DNA of 64,000 nucleotides from the NCBI GenBank assembly GCA_014925825.1, contig JACGCK010000036.1, positions 62,001 through 126,000 of the forward strand, in the 5' to 3' direction. Below, piece after piece: positions 22,535-32,650 of this stretch; positions within the stretch are counted from its first letter, which is position 1, and each line of letters begins with the position of its first letter. This DNA comes from Pholiota molesta. Its lineage: Eukaryota; Basidiomycota; Agaricomycetes; Agaricales; Strophariaceae. The translations under genes were made by a program, and so were the position numbers. Under the pieces are notes generated by a model, which worked only from the letters and a program-made list of their open reading frames with translations, had not been told where the DNA came from and made no database searches.

Positions 22535-25500
22535 TTCTTCATTGCCCCCAGCGCTTCACGAGGGGGTTGAAAGTCCAAGAGATGCAGATCGGGGACGAGG
22601 CGAAGAGCTTCGCCAAAGTCCTGGCGGGAGATGGCGTCCGCGACCGTGTTCTCATCGCCAGGTACGTGAAGTACACGGAGATCGTGGTCGCCACCAATGA
22701 GAATGTCCACGGCGAAGCGGAGGAGGCGGTTGAATGAAGGGAGGCAATGCAAGGAGTTGAACATGTCGACGGTGTTCATGTTGTCGGTGTAGATAACAAT
22801 GCGAGCACCGTCAGGCGACGCCATGTGGGCGCGCTGCACTGCTGAGACGACACATAGAGCTTCGTAGAAGAAAATCGAGTCGGAGGGGGCGTCAAGTGGG
22901 ACAGGCGAGTAGTACCCGACTCGGTGGTCAGGGAACCAAAAGCCCATACCCTCCAAGCAGGCATCACAGTAAACCGTGACGTCGGCCAAAGAGGGATCCC
23001 AGGCACGCGACTTGAGCAGGCGGACACCCGTTGAGCGTTCGATGAGATTGGCGGCCCAGTTGAAATCGTCACGAATGGCGTTGTTCACCCAAACGCGCTC
23101 GCGCGGGGCCAATTTTCCGGCGATCTTGGGGTAGAAATTGTTAAGCGCTGGGCGCAACAGTGGGTAGACGTTGAGCGCCCAGTTTACCCAGCCCGCCAGT
23201 GTTTGCCACTTCTTCAACTTGAAAGCGCCATGGGAGCGAGCGGCGGGTTTAGAGCCCCACAGGCGAAGCTCCTCGATGAGTGACTGACGAGATTCTGAGG
23301 GAAGGGTGAGGGTAAGGGTGTTGGGATTGACATCAATGCCGATGATGGTGAGGGGGGAGCCATAGACCTGCTTTTTCTCTTTGTGGGGTACGCCGAGCTC
23401 GTCCCAGACCTGAAGAAGGGCGACCTGTTTGGAAGGCATCAACTTGTTATACGGAGCGTAGTAAGTGAGCTCGCCTTCGAATTCCGCCCCCGAGGAGTCA
23501 TCGACATAGGTAAAGATACCCAGTATCTCCTTGACGTACTTGATGATCCACGCGATGAGAGCGTTGACACAAATGAATATGCCGTTGGACCCGCAATTAC
23601 CAAAGCAGTTGCGATGGTCGATGTGAAACTCCCCGTCAACACAGACAGCTTGCTTCAGTTGCCAGATCGGGTGCATAGGGAGGAGGCGGTATGCCTCAGC
23701 GATGTCGGACTTGAACATAACGAGGGGGCGGTCGCCGTGCACCCGCCGGAGGGCGAGAAGCATTTCGCCGATGTGTCGCATGTTGTCCAGAGGGAAACCG
23801 CGCACTTTATCCCCGTCGATCATGCTGTTCAGGGAGAAAGGGCCGGCGCTGTGGTCTGTGACGAGACGGAAGTCGGACGAGTTCGGTTTCGGGACAGCGT
23901 GGATTGGCATGCAGTACATGCCAGGGAGGAGGTTTGGTCCGAAGGAGGGCGAGAAGCGGCCCTTCTCGATCTCGATGTCTCGCTGTGCACGAAGAAACGC
24001 AGCTTTGTCGGGGTCGGCGGGCGTCCCACGGTCCTCGGAGTGGGTGTCGGGGTACTCGCCAATGCGGGTGTCGGCCCATGGCCAGAAACCTTCGCGGAGA
24101 CCCCTGCAAACCGAGCGCACAAAAGGTTGATTAGGGTGTGTTGCCAGCAACTTTTCAAACACGTCGACGTTGATGGGAGTCGAGACATTAAAGAGGTGAG
24201 GGTTCTCAGATATGGTTTTTTGGGCGATAGGGTTATTGAGTTCATGGAGGGGGACGGAGGGGAGTGGTTCAGCAGTCTCAGTCCATTCCGCTGTGGACGG
24301 CAGGAAGGACGACCGTTCGTCAGTCCAGACGTTGTATCGCAGGTAGCGCGGGAAGGCGCCGTGGGCAAGCTTACTGCTTCCCGCGCTTGTCACACTGCTC
24401 GCTGGGATGGCCTGTCGCGCGGCAGATGCGGCAGACGTGCTGGTACTTGCAGTCGGTCGTGTTGCACCCGGCCGCGGAGTTGAAACGGTGGCAGATGGCC
24501 TGCTTGGCGTTCTTGGGCGCTCCCCCAGATTGGTTCCGTCCCCCTGGTCGCTTAGAGGCTTCGACGCCGTCGGCTGCGACGATCGCAGAGTAGAGGTGTT
24601 GGAACTTGGAAGAGGCGTCAGAGAGGACACTTCGCTGACCTCCAGCGACTTCGTTTCGAACGGCGATGTCGTACATGATGATGCGGGGGTGGGTGGAGGT
24701 GATCTTCGCTGCGAAAAGACTCTCGATATATTCCCCATAAGCGCGGAGTTCCTGTTCTCGGTGCCTGAAGACAAAAGTCGTCGCGCGGACGACCCGGTTC
24801 CACGCCGAGATCCAATCTCCGGCCGTCTCAACTCGCTTCTTCGGCTCGGCGAGACCGAACGTGATTTGAGTATCTCCCACGCGGCTGACATTCTCCTTAG
24901 CAGGCTCCGTTCGATGGAGGTTGCTGAAGACCGCGTTGAGGTCGACCGCTTCTCCGCGGATGATCCGTTCCCATTGGGAGGTTGGGAATCCGGAGGGGGC
25001 GAAAGCGGAGTTGCGAATCCAGAATTTGACCTGTGGGATGTCACGGGCGAAGAGGGCGAGGAGCTCGCGGTTTTTCTGGCAGATGGGGTTTCCGGAGTCG
25101 CGTCCCTCGAGTTCATCACGGTACCAGGGCATGTCGGACAAGGATAATCGGGGGCGCTTGGCTGGCTTCTCTCCATCATCGTCATCTCCGACATCTGCAG
25201 CGACGGACTTGGCGGAGAGCTCACTGATGAGATCGTTGATGCGTCGATCGACATCAGGATCTCGTCGTGGTTCGAGAAGCTCCCCGGCAATCTGTTGTTC
25301 TTCCCCGATGTTTCCCCCATGTGGGGCACCTCGCCTAAGCGACTCTCGAGTGGCCGCCTCGTGCGAGTTGATGGCCGAGAGGTATAACGCAAGCGCTTGC
25401 TCATGCGCGGGGTCGCTGTTGTCGGGGTCGAATCCAACGGTTCGGAAGATGAGTGCGATCGCTTGAGGTTTGGTGAGTTGGTCAGACCGGAATCGGTCGA

Positions 25501-25584
25501 CAATGCCATCAAGTTCCTCGACTTGCCGCTGACGCTCAGCCTCGCCAGCAGAGGCAGATTCGGCGGCCGCAGTCGATCCAGCAC
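22531..25584 (-). CDS. Reverse transcriptase-RNase H of the DIRS/Ngaro-type element
   Basis: Copies element RNA into DNA. The open frame has 1017 codons, but only the part after about residue 405 (below 24370) looks like enzyme. It has LRYNVWTDERSSF, then the RT finger region MYCMPIHAVPKPNSSDFRLV, palm FKSDIAEAYRLLPMHP and catalytic box FTYVDDSSG (YVDD at about residues 693-696, 23497-23508). RNase H follows with VTVYCDACLEGMGFW, FFYEALCVVSAVQRA, VIYTDNMNTVDMF and DENTVADAISRQDF. The first 405 codons overlap gag in another frame and are Ser/Pro/Thr-rich. The true start may be by +1 frameshift from gag or by an internal ATG. It ends AMKK. Confidence 0.88.
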   Translation of the reverse strand: MLDRLRPPNLPLLARLSVSGKSRNLMALSTDSGLTNSPNLKRSHSSSEPLDSTPTTATPRMSKRLRYTSRPSTRTRRPLESRLGEVPHMGETSGKNNRLPGSFSNHDEILMSIDASTISSVSSPPSPSLQMSEMTMMERSQPSAPDYPCPTCPGTVMNSRDATPETPSARKTASSSPSSPVTSHRSNSGFATPLSPPPDSQPPNGNGSSAEKRSTSTRSSATSIERSLLRRMSAAWEILKSRSVSPSRRSELRRPEIGSRRGTGSSARRLLSSGTENRNSALMGNISRVFSQRRSPPPTPASSCTTSPFETKSLEVSEVSSLTPLPSSNTSTLRSSQPTASKPLSDQGDGTNLGERPRTPSRPSATVSTPRPGATRPTASTSTSAASAARQAIPASSVTSAGSSKLAHGAFPRYLRYNVWTDERSSFLPSTAEWTETAEPLPSVPLHELNNPIAQKTISENPHLFNVSTPINVDVFEKLLATHPNQPFVRSVCRGLREGFWPWADTRIGEYPDTHSEDRGTPADPDKAAFLRAQRDIEIEKGRFSPSFGPNLLPGMYCMPIHAVPKPNSSDFRLVTDHSAGPFSLNSMIDGDKVRGFPLDNMRHIGEMLLALRRVHGDRPLVMFKSDIAEAYRLLPMHPIWQLKQAVCVDGEFHIDHRNCFGNCGSNGIFICVNALIAWIIKYVKEILGIFTYVDDSSGAEFEGELTYYAPYNKLMPSKQVALLQVWDELGVPHKEKKQVYGSPLTIIGIDVNPNTLTLTLPSESRQSLIEELRLWGSKPAARSHGAFKLKKWQTLAGWVNWALNVYPLLRPALNNFYPKIAGKLAPRERVWVNNAIRDDFNWAANLIERSTGVRLLKSRAWDPSLADVTVYCDACLEGMGFWFPDHRVGYYSPVPLDAPSDSIFFYEALCVVSAVQRAHMASPDGARIVIYTDNMNTVDMFNSLHCLPSFNRLLRFAVDILIGGDHDLRVLHVPGDENTVADAISRQDFGEALRLVPDLHLLDFQPPREALGAMKK

Positions 25585-25663
25585 GCTTTTTATGCCGTAA
25601 GCGATTGTCTGTGTTTGGCATCACCATCCTTAACTCCGCTTCCGTTGCTGTGTACTTTGCCAC
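24371..25663 (-). CDS. Gag protein of the DIRS/Ngaro-type element
   Basis: Forms the particle and packages RNA. It has 430 residues. The body includes MPWYRDELEGRDSG and WERIIRGEAVDLNAVFSNLH. The C-terminus carries a CCCH-like cluster (CHRFNSAAGC, then CNTTDCKYQH) and a CX2CX4HX4C zinc knuckle, CRICRATGHPSEQC. The stop follows KRGKQ. The start may be 25663 or the internal MVMPNTDNRL thirteen codons later. It overlaps the open frame of the RT gene for 1.2 kb in the +1 frame. Confidence 0.82.
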   Translation of the reverse strand: MAKYTATEAELRMVMPNTDNRLRHKKRAGSTAAAESASAGEAERQRQVEELDGIVDRFRSDQLTKPQAIALIFRTVGFDPDNSDPAHEQALALYLSAINSHEAATRESLRRGAPHGGNIGEEQQIAGELLEPRRDPDVDRRINDLISELSAKSVAADVGDDDDGEKPAKRPRLSLSDMPWYRDELEGRDSGNPICQKNRELLALFARDIPQVKFWIRNSAFAPSGFPTSQWERIIRGEAVDLNAVFSNLHRTEPAKENVSRVGDTQITFGLAEPKKRVETAGDWISAWNRVVRATTFVFRHREQELRAYGEYIESLFAAKITSTHPRIIMYDIAVRNEVAGGQRSVLSDASSKFQHLYSAIVAADGVEASKRPGGRNQSGGAPKNAKQAICHRFNSAAGCNTTDCKYQHVCRICRATGHPSEQCDKRGKQ

Positions 25664-27671
25664 AGTGGTGGCTGTAGCTGAACCAGCACTGAACTATACA
25701 GTCGTCGGGCGGGTCCCATACTAGATTGCACAGCTTACCTGCCGAAGCTTGTGGGAAATGCTGGTATACTTTGTGCGGTGCTCTCTCTCCAGACTCGCTG
25801 ACGACAGGGGCCCGGAGTTTAGGGTTGAAGCGGCACCGACTGAATCTCACACATAGCCATCCTGTACAAGAAATCACTGCGCGTAACGCGATAATCTGCT
25901 CACCGGGTCGTATTACCATTAATTCGCCATGGATCCTGTTAATTTATTGTTAAATCGGAGTCTATATGACAACTCTCTTGGATTGTTCACAAGTGTAAGT
26001 ATTCCAATTCCCAAGTAACATGTGTCCTTTACTAGGTGGCTGAATTCGATGCGGTATGTAATGGTGCATTCAGGTTCGCGTGTCTAGAAAATCTTGAAAA
26101 GAAAAAATATCCCATTCTCGATATTGGTACTGCGCCTCAAAGCCTCGTTGCCACACCCCAAAGTCGGTTTTAACACGTTTTTGACGAGTAGCTGGTCAAG
26201 CTAGAAATTTCGATTGACTCACCTCGGTAAGTAGACCTTAAGTTGCATGTCAATCTAGCATGCGGAAGATTCAAGATATCAAATATTGTCCTTGCATTCC
26301 GGTAAGCAGTAGAATGCCTGAAATTATTCTATGAAAGCCGATATCAAATTTCATAGCTCATAATCGTGCCAGTGGGGTAATTAAAATGGTTTAGGAACTT
26401 AATGATGTGCACTATGCATTCAATGCCTGATGCGGAGATGGCGCTAATCAATAGGCGCTTAAGCACGACTAAGGCTCTTACCTTACAGGTGCATGAAATA
26501 AGTCAAAAAAATTCTACTAGAATAACCCAGCTGCAAGATCAAAAGACTACAAAGAGCCTCCATTAAGAGCATTGTCGAAAGAATTTAGGATGGCGACAGA
26601 CGATTCTACGGAAAGCTCTGTACAGAAGTAATTGCGCATGCAAGCCCTTTATGTGTCTAATATCTCTTGACTGTTGTCAGGTATTCATTTTGCGCAGTGA
26701 TGGAAATATCAATCCAAATCCCAGTGATGACTCAATACTCGGAAGACAAAAAAATAATACCCTAGCTCATCAAAGATTATGACTGACACATCGTTTGGGC
26801 ATACAGAAATTCCGCAGTGACATTGAATGCAACTTGCAAGTAATTCAGGGTCATTTCAGTCAGGAAAGGGCAGAGCAGAACGATCGTTATGGTAGTCTTT
26901 TTTTGATCCCAAGACGGAGCTCGAGACGTAGCAGCTTTAAGGTATATCAATATCAACAGGCTCTCCAGTCCGCCTTAAATATTTGAGTAGCGTGAAAGTT
27001 GATTAGCCCCCCAACCGTGAATGTCTCCGTTGGACATAAAGTTGTTGTTATAGACGGCAAAGTTCTGACGCCAGAGCTCCAAAAATCGACACGGACTCTA
27101 TGGCGCCTGTAGCCGCCATGCTATACAAAATTCCGACAACTTATAAGGCCTTTGTTAAACTTGCGATCTTTCCAACCGTGCCGACAGACTCACAGTTACG
27201 ATGTGCGCATCCCCGCACCGTTTACAAGTTCAAGAATGAAATCAAGCCCTATAAATCCCTAAGCACAAGAAGCTCCTCACAGAGCGGTTGTAGATGTACA
27301 CATTCCAAAGGAAAATCCAGATAATCGGCAAGTCTAAGGCAAGAATGGGGAAGAGACTGGGAGAGAACGCATCGGACATTCTTAAGTTACTGCGGACTTG
27401 TCCGAACGCGGTGTGTTTATTGTGTTTTGCGTGGGAACATTCTTTGTTTAGGTAAGCAAACATCGGCAGGCGTCTGCATTGTCCAAAAGGGGACGGCCCT
27501 GGCAGGCATTGTCTTCCACCCAGTCGAGAACAATGACACCTGGAAACTGGGGCCCATCTGTGAATCCCTTTTGGTCTGCAGTCGGCTCGCATGAGAGAAG
27601 CGTGCTTTGGCAGCTACCACAACCTTCCTGCCACATAAGTTATATTCTCTTCTGTGAGCTCGACCACTGGC
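25664..27671. other. Gene-poor spacer upstream of the retroelement
   Basis: AT-richer than the element. It must contain the 5' end of the element near its start, but no terminal repeat, target duplication or poly(A) partner was found by eye. No splice-coherent gene was seen. Confidence 0.5.
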
Positions 27672-30600
27672 ATGATGTCGATGCTCTTCGTCGTTCTCTA
27701 CTTCGTTCTTAGCGCGTCCGTTGGTGAGTTTTGTCCTCTGTTCGCATCTGTCATATTCCTTACCAACCTTGTTTCTAGCTGCGCAATCTTCTGACTCTGT
27801 AGTTTGTATTGCTGGTCAATGCCTCCAGGGACTTTCGAATGTCACCAGTGCGTTCCTTGATGATCAGCGAATTGTGAAATGAACTTACCCAACTGTATAT
27901 GTATCTATAGTTGGTGCAAAGCTCTCTGCTCCAGGATCACAGACAGCTATCCAATTACTTCCAGGCCAATACACAGAAACGACCAACCCACAGCTCCTAC
28001 ACAATCTCCTCACGTCCTCGTCTGCCACACTTGCCTCTTCACCAGGTTCAATGCCACGACGTTATCGCTACCACTCAACCTTGATCTCGCACCAGGTCTT
28101 TCCATCTATTCAGGCCCTCGCTATTCCGGCCAGGCTGCATTCTCGCCACTTCCTTCAGTACCATTTGGGAACAACTCGATAACTCTTCCAGCAAGCTCGC
28201 TTGTCATTTCCACAAATGTTTGGGCCGCGGTTTCTATTGGTGGTCAGAGCAACAACCGCGTTGTTCTCTGGGAGGCCGTATCCGACGTCTCTCAACTCCC
28301 AAGCGGCGCGTCGAGCTCACTGGCTCTTCTCGATATGCAGTCAATGTCCTGCTCGCCAGCCTGCTCAGGCTCTGGGGTCTGCTCTGTCAATGGTACATGC
28401 ACCTGCCCAGCTGGGTTTGCTGGAACTGCCTGCGAAACATGTGCCGGCGGATTCTTTGGACCCACCTGCCAGGCGTGCCCGAGTGGGTGCGGAAAGTGTG
28501 ATGATGGAATTGCTGGATCAGGCCGTTGTTTGGCGCCGATCGTTCCGAACGCGCCTTCGACGTGCAACTGCTTCAATGGGCAATGTGGGTCCAACGGGCA
28601 GTGCGCATGCCTTCCCGGCTGGACAACGGCTGCCAATGGCACCTCTTGCGCGAAATGCGCCACTGGTTTCTTCCTCAGCACGACAGGAACATGTCAAGGT
28701 ATGTCAGACTTTAATACCCTAATTGTTAGAAGTTTCAGAGGCTGATATAAATTTAGTATGCGATGTAGGGTGTACACAATGTGCGGATTTGACCGCAGAG
28801 TGTACTTCCTGCAAGACCGGATTCACTCAGGATCCGACTGATAAAACGAAATGCGATCCTCTTCCGCAAGCTACGTCATCAGGGTCTCCGTGCCCAGATG
28901 GAAGCTTCTCCAATAATGGTGTCTGCGCTTTGTGTTCGTCAGTCTGTCAAACATGCACCGGCCCCTCGTCAAACGATTGTGTGCTCTGCGCTTCGGGACA
29001 ATTCTTGTTCAATGGTAATTGTGTTAGCGTCAATACCAACGGTATTTGTCAGGGCACAAATGGGATGATTGCGGATAACATCAAGCATGAATGCGATTGT
29101 AAGTCAAAAAATACTAATTTTCATGAGCACTACAAACCTAACCCTTTTATTTTAGCTTGCGGGGCTTCTTGTACTGCGTGCAAATACTCAACCTTCAGTG
29201 CAGCATCAATTCTCAGTGACGTACAATGTACCGGCTGCCTTCCTGGATTCGTCCTCTCCAACGGAACATGCCTTGCAAGCTGTCCGTCTGGGACCTTTGT
29301 TTCGCCTCAAGACAACCTAACTTGTATTGGTACGTCTATATTTTTCTCGCCCCCAATATACTTCCTCGATCTTACTCTATCCTTTCGCAGCTTGCTCCTC
29401 ATCATGTTCTAGCTGTGTGGGCACCGCCGATTTCTGCCTCACATGCCCCACCGGCCAACTCGCATCCTCCGGACAATGCGTTACCACCTGCCCCTCCAAC
29501 ACGTTCTCCTCCAGCGGCCAATGCGTCAAGTGTCACCCGGACTGTGTGACATGCTCCGGCCCATCTTTCAATCAGTGCTCGTCCTGTCCAACGAGATTAC
29601 CGGTCCTTACAAGCGGGCGCTGTCTTCCAACATGTACCAAGAGCCAGTTCTTTGACACAACCTCAAATGCATGCCAGGCGTGCGATACGACGTGCTCGAG
29701 CTGCTCGGGCGCTGGGCCGAGCAACTGCCTTGCGTGCGCGAGCTCGACCTCCGTCCTGCGTGCCGGCGCATGCGTGCCGGCGAACTGCGCCAACGCGTCG
29801 AATGTGATTCCAGGGTTGGGCGTGTGTCTCTCGGAGCTGGTGCAGACGCCGCCTGCGGGGACGGCCTCGCCGCTGCCCTCGATCACGGGCCTCAGCGATC
29901 CTACGGTTATCGTCAGCAAGCGTGGGTTGGAGTGGTGGGAGATCCTCCTCATGGCGCTGGGATGTGCCTTTATATTCATGGTCGTGATCTGGCTGTTCCG
30001 ACGCCGGGCTAAGAAACAACGCGCGAAACGCACGGCGCAGTTTGCGTCGAAGAAGAATTTGGATAATCCACATGGATGGCGATGGCGCCTCATGAGGTTC
30101 GGCGAGCGGCTCTTCGGGCATAAGGCGTCGAAGAAGCATCGGAAGGCAAAAAGCGACGAGATCTTGCCTGTGTCGTATAATCATTACGACCGCACGCGTT
30201 CGAGACCTGCGAGCTCGCTCTACTCGCGCCAAGATATTAAAATGAAGAAATTGAGCACTTCGGATATCAAGCTGAAGAAGGCGCCGCCGCCACAGGACGA
30301 CATCGACATGTTTATCGATTCGTACAATCATTCCGCCTACACCAGACAGAGCCGCGCACCATCAACCCTACCCGGGCTCGAAGAGCGAAGGTTCAATCAT
30401 AGAAATCAGCAACGTCAGATCGAGAACGAATCCATATACTCACAGGTGACGGGCGTGCAGAGACATACCCCGGAACCCCGCCAGCCGGTCAAACGCGGCG
30501 CCTCGGCCGCCTCACGGCTGTCCGCGAGCACCATCAGCACCGGGCTGACGCGCAACCTCACCGGCGCGACGAGGGTGGGGGTGTTGGTCGACCTGGAAGA

Positions 30601-31024
30601 CGAATACCATCAGCTCAGGAACGCGTCGTTGCCGTTGCAGATGCTGAATACTGCTAACGGTGCCGGTGCGGGCTTCGCTTCGCCGCAGCCGACAGAGGCG
30701 CAGCGGTACATGATGTCGGTGCGCCCGGGGGTCGTGGGCGCCGCGCAGCCTGTCATGGGCACGATGGGGTCGACGGCCACGGGTGGGAGCTTCATGCCTA
30801 TCCCTGTGACGCTGACGGGCAGTGAGGGTGCCGGGCAGGGCCAGTATTGGCTGATGCCTGCGATGCCGCAGAATACTGGCTTTGCGGTATCCTCGGCGCA
30901 GCAGAATCAACAATTGCTTGTACCGCAATATCCAGGCACTTCGTCGCAGGATTCGGTTGTCCTGCAGCCTATGAACACGGGCGAGTCGTTCTCGCGGAAT
31001 CCGTTCCGCCAAGGGACATTTTAG
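27672..31024 (+). CDS. Cysteine-rich (growth-factor-receptor/furin-like) single-pass membrane protein
   Basis: Likely a cell-surface protein. A signal peptide (MMSMLFVVLYFVLSASVAAQ) is followed by an N-terminal non-Cys domain. Next come about ten Cys-rich EGF/furin-like modules such as CTCPAGFAGTACETCAGGFF, CSSCVGTADFCLTCPTGQLA and CVTCSGPSFNQCSSCP. One transmembrane helix (ILLMALGCAFIFMVVIWLF, near 29945-30000) leads to a basic stop-transfer and a cytoplasmic tail of about 340 residues rich in Ser, Arg and Gln. Introns lie near 27733, 27852, 28700, 29100 and 29330. Near 28047 one base seems missing, since SSPG and FNATT lie in neighbouring frames. Homologues are common in agarics but without known ligand. 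Confidence 0.82.
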
Positions 31025-32650
31025 TCCAATGCATGATAAATTTGCGCGGACATGCCCTTACGGTTAATCTTTTCTTATTTTTTTTCTATTTTCCTACTAG
31101 ACGCATGGATGGACTTTTATCACTGTATTATTACTTTCTGCACACCACTACTATCCGGATTTACCACCATCATCACGTTGCATATACGCCATACTATCTT
31201 ACATGCTTTTAGGCTGCCTTCAGCCTAAACCTTAACGCTTCTTTTTCCCTCATTCATTTACGCATTCCAGGTCCTAAATCTTGGATGTTCACGCACATGT
31301 TTCGTTAGCTCACATCTTCTTATTGATACATATAACAATCTTAGCAGGCCCGTGCTAATCAAGCACTCGTTTTTTTGCATCGAGTTTGGTGTTAAGAATA
31401 TCGTGTAATTGCGCAAGAGCTTGTTCCGGATGAGATAACCCTTTCATCGTGATTTCTTCTATCAACTACAGTCCCCAAAGCCGATCTCCATTGTAAAATT
31501 CAGCATTGCAGGGGGTCATTGTTGTCGATGTATCCGAATCGCCAGAACTTCCAGTGCTATCTGCATTGGTTTGATCTACGACTTGAGTACTTGAGTGCTT
31601 ACGAAGTCATTTGGTGTGTTTCTGGTGTGTATACGTACGGGCGGATCATTTTCACTGCGAAATGTGCTCGGCCATGGGCAAAATCTGCCAGAATATGTAT
31701 ATGGTACGGTGGCATTCAGTGCTATACCCAAGCTTTGCCACGCCCCTCACAAACTAAGCAGAATGGTCCCAAGTCTTTGGCTCGTTGCACTGCATATCCA
31801 ATTATCAAGTTACTTTTTCATCTCGTTCCCATATTCTGCTCTGTGGATAGCCAAGACGGCCAGAGGGTATTGCTAATCTGATTTCAGTGACAATCGGATT
31901 CGGGATGTGATTTCTTGCTCTCTTTTCTTTGTTTTCTTTCTTCTGGCCACATCGTTCATTGCCGAAACTGTTCTGCGCTGCCATCATCACCCTACTGAAC
32001 GAGACATCGCCAGTTGCGCGCACGCTTTCAGGAGTTCTTCTTTTCCCCCAGACTTCGATAGAGCAGATTTGTGCCATCTTGATCTGTTCCATTTATACAC
32101 AGGTATATATATTCACTGTCTATATTGCGTTAGCACACTTGCAACCGTATAGCGAAATTAATAGTTCAACGCAACTATGGTGGCATCGCCTGTAATTTTA
32201 GACATGTAAAGCCACGAGCTGGCCAGTGGCCATGCCAGAAGGGTATATATTTCCGAGTATGTATGTCAATGTGATATGCTTTCTTTTCTACTTATTTGAC
32301 AGGAATAATGCGATCCTTACCTCTTTCGTGTATTCCTTTTTTCGCTGTTAAATTGGAACCCCTAATGGTCGTCAAAAGCAGCGGGAATGGCGTTAAAAGG
32401 GACGTTCATGTAGTCCGCGTGATGAGGGCGCTGGTGTCCTAAAAACATAGGAAGAATCCTCACGATTCTCGGGACAGCATCAGCAATTTTGATATTATCC
32501 GTTTGTGCAAGAAGCAGATCTCAAGCCTGTCTTATCGGACCTTGCGGGTCGCGTGGATGCCCTTGCTGACTACGCAGCCCTGCAGTACTTAAATCAAAAT
32601 GATATCCACCCTTTCCCGGACCCTTTTCCGGTCTCTGTCCCCTCCCGTCT
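31025..32650. other. Intergenic, no gene seen
   Basis: Contains the 3' UTR of the membrane protein and the promoter of the phosphatase. A possible upstream exon of the phosphatase (around 32505) was not settled. Confidence 0.45.
31209..31228 (+). terminator. Perfect hairpin in the 3' UTR
   Basis: TTAGGCTG-CCTT-CAGCCTAA, an 8 bp stem with a 4-base loop, 185 bp after the stop of the Cys-rich membrane protein gene. A role in mRNA 3' end or stability is only a possibility. Confidence 0.3.

Larger units (their letters stand above)
21329..25663 (-). mobile_element. DIRS-superfamily (Ngaro-type) tyrosine-recombinase retrotransposon
   Basis: Order on the minus strand: gag, reverse transcriptase plus RNase H, tyrosine recombinase, 3' UTR, poly(A). 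Having a tyrosine recombinase instead of a DDE integrase defines DIRS-type elements; Ngaro relatives are known from basidiomycetes. All three genes are open and catalytic motifs are intact. Split direct repeats expected for Ngaro could not be found by eye, so the 5' boundary (beyond 25663) is not defined. The base composition is GC-richer than the surroundings. The poly(A) tract is unexpected for this class. Confidence 0.85.

Noticed and set aside
23383..24483. Long plus-strand open frame (366 codons) across the RT region
   Set aside because: It is antisense to the RT-RNase H gene with intact motifs; GC-rich, stop-poor composition explains it.
24407..25147. Plus-strand open frame (246 codons) across gag
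   Set aside because: Antisense shadow of gag; no recognisable domain.
29572..30331. Minus-strand Arg/His-rich frames
   Set aside because: Shadows of the Cys-rich membrane protein exon on the other strand.
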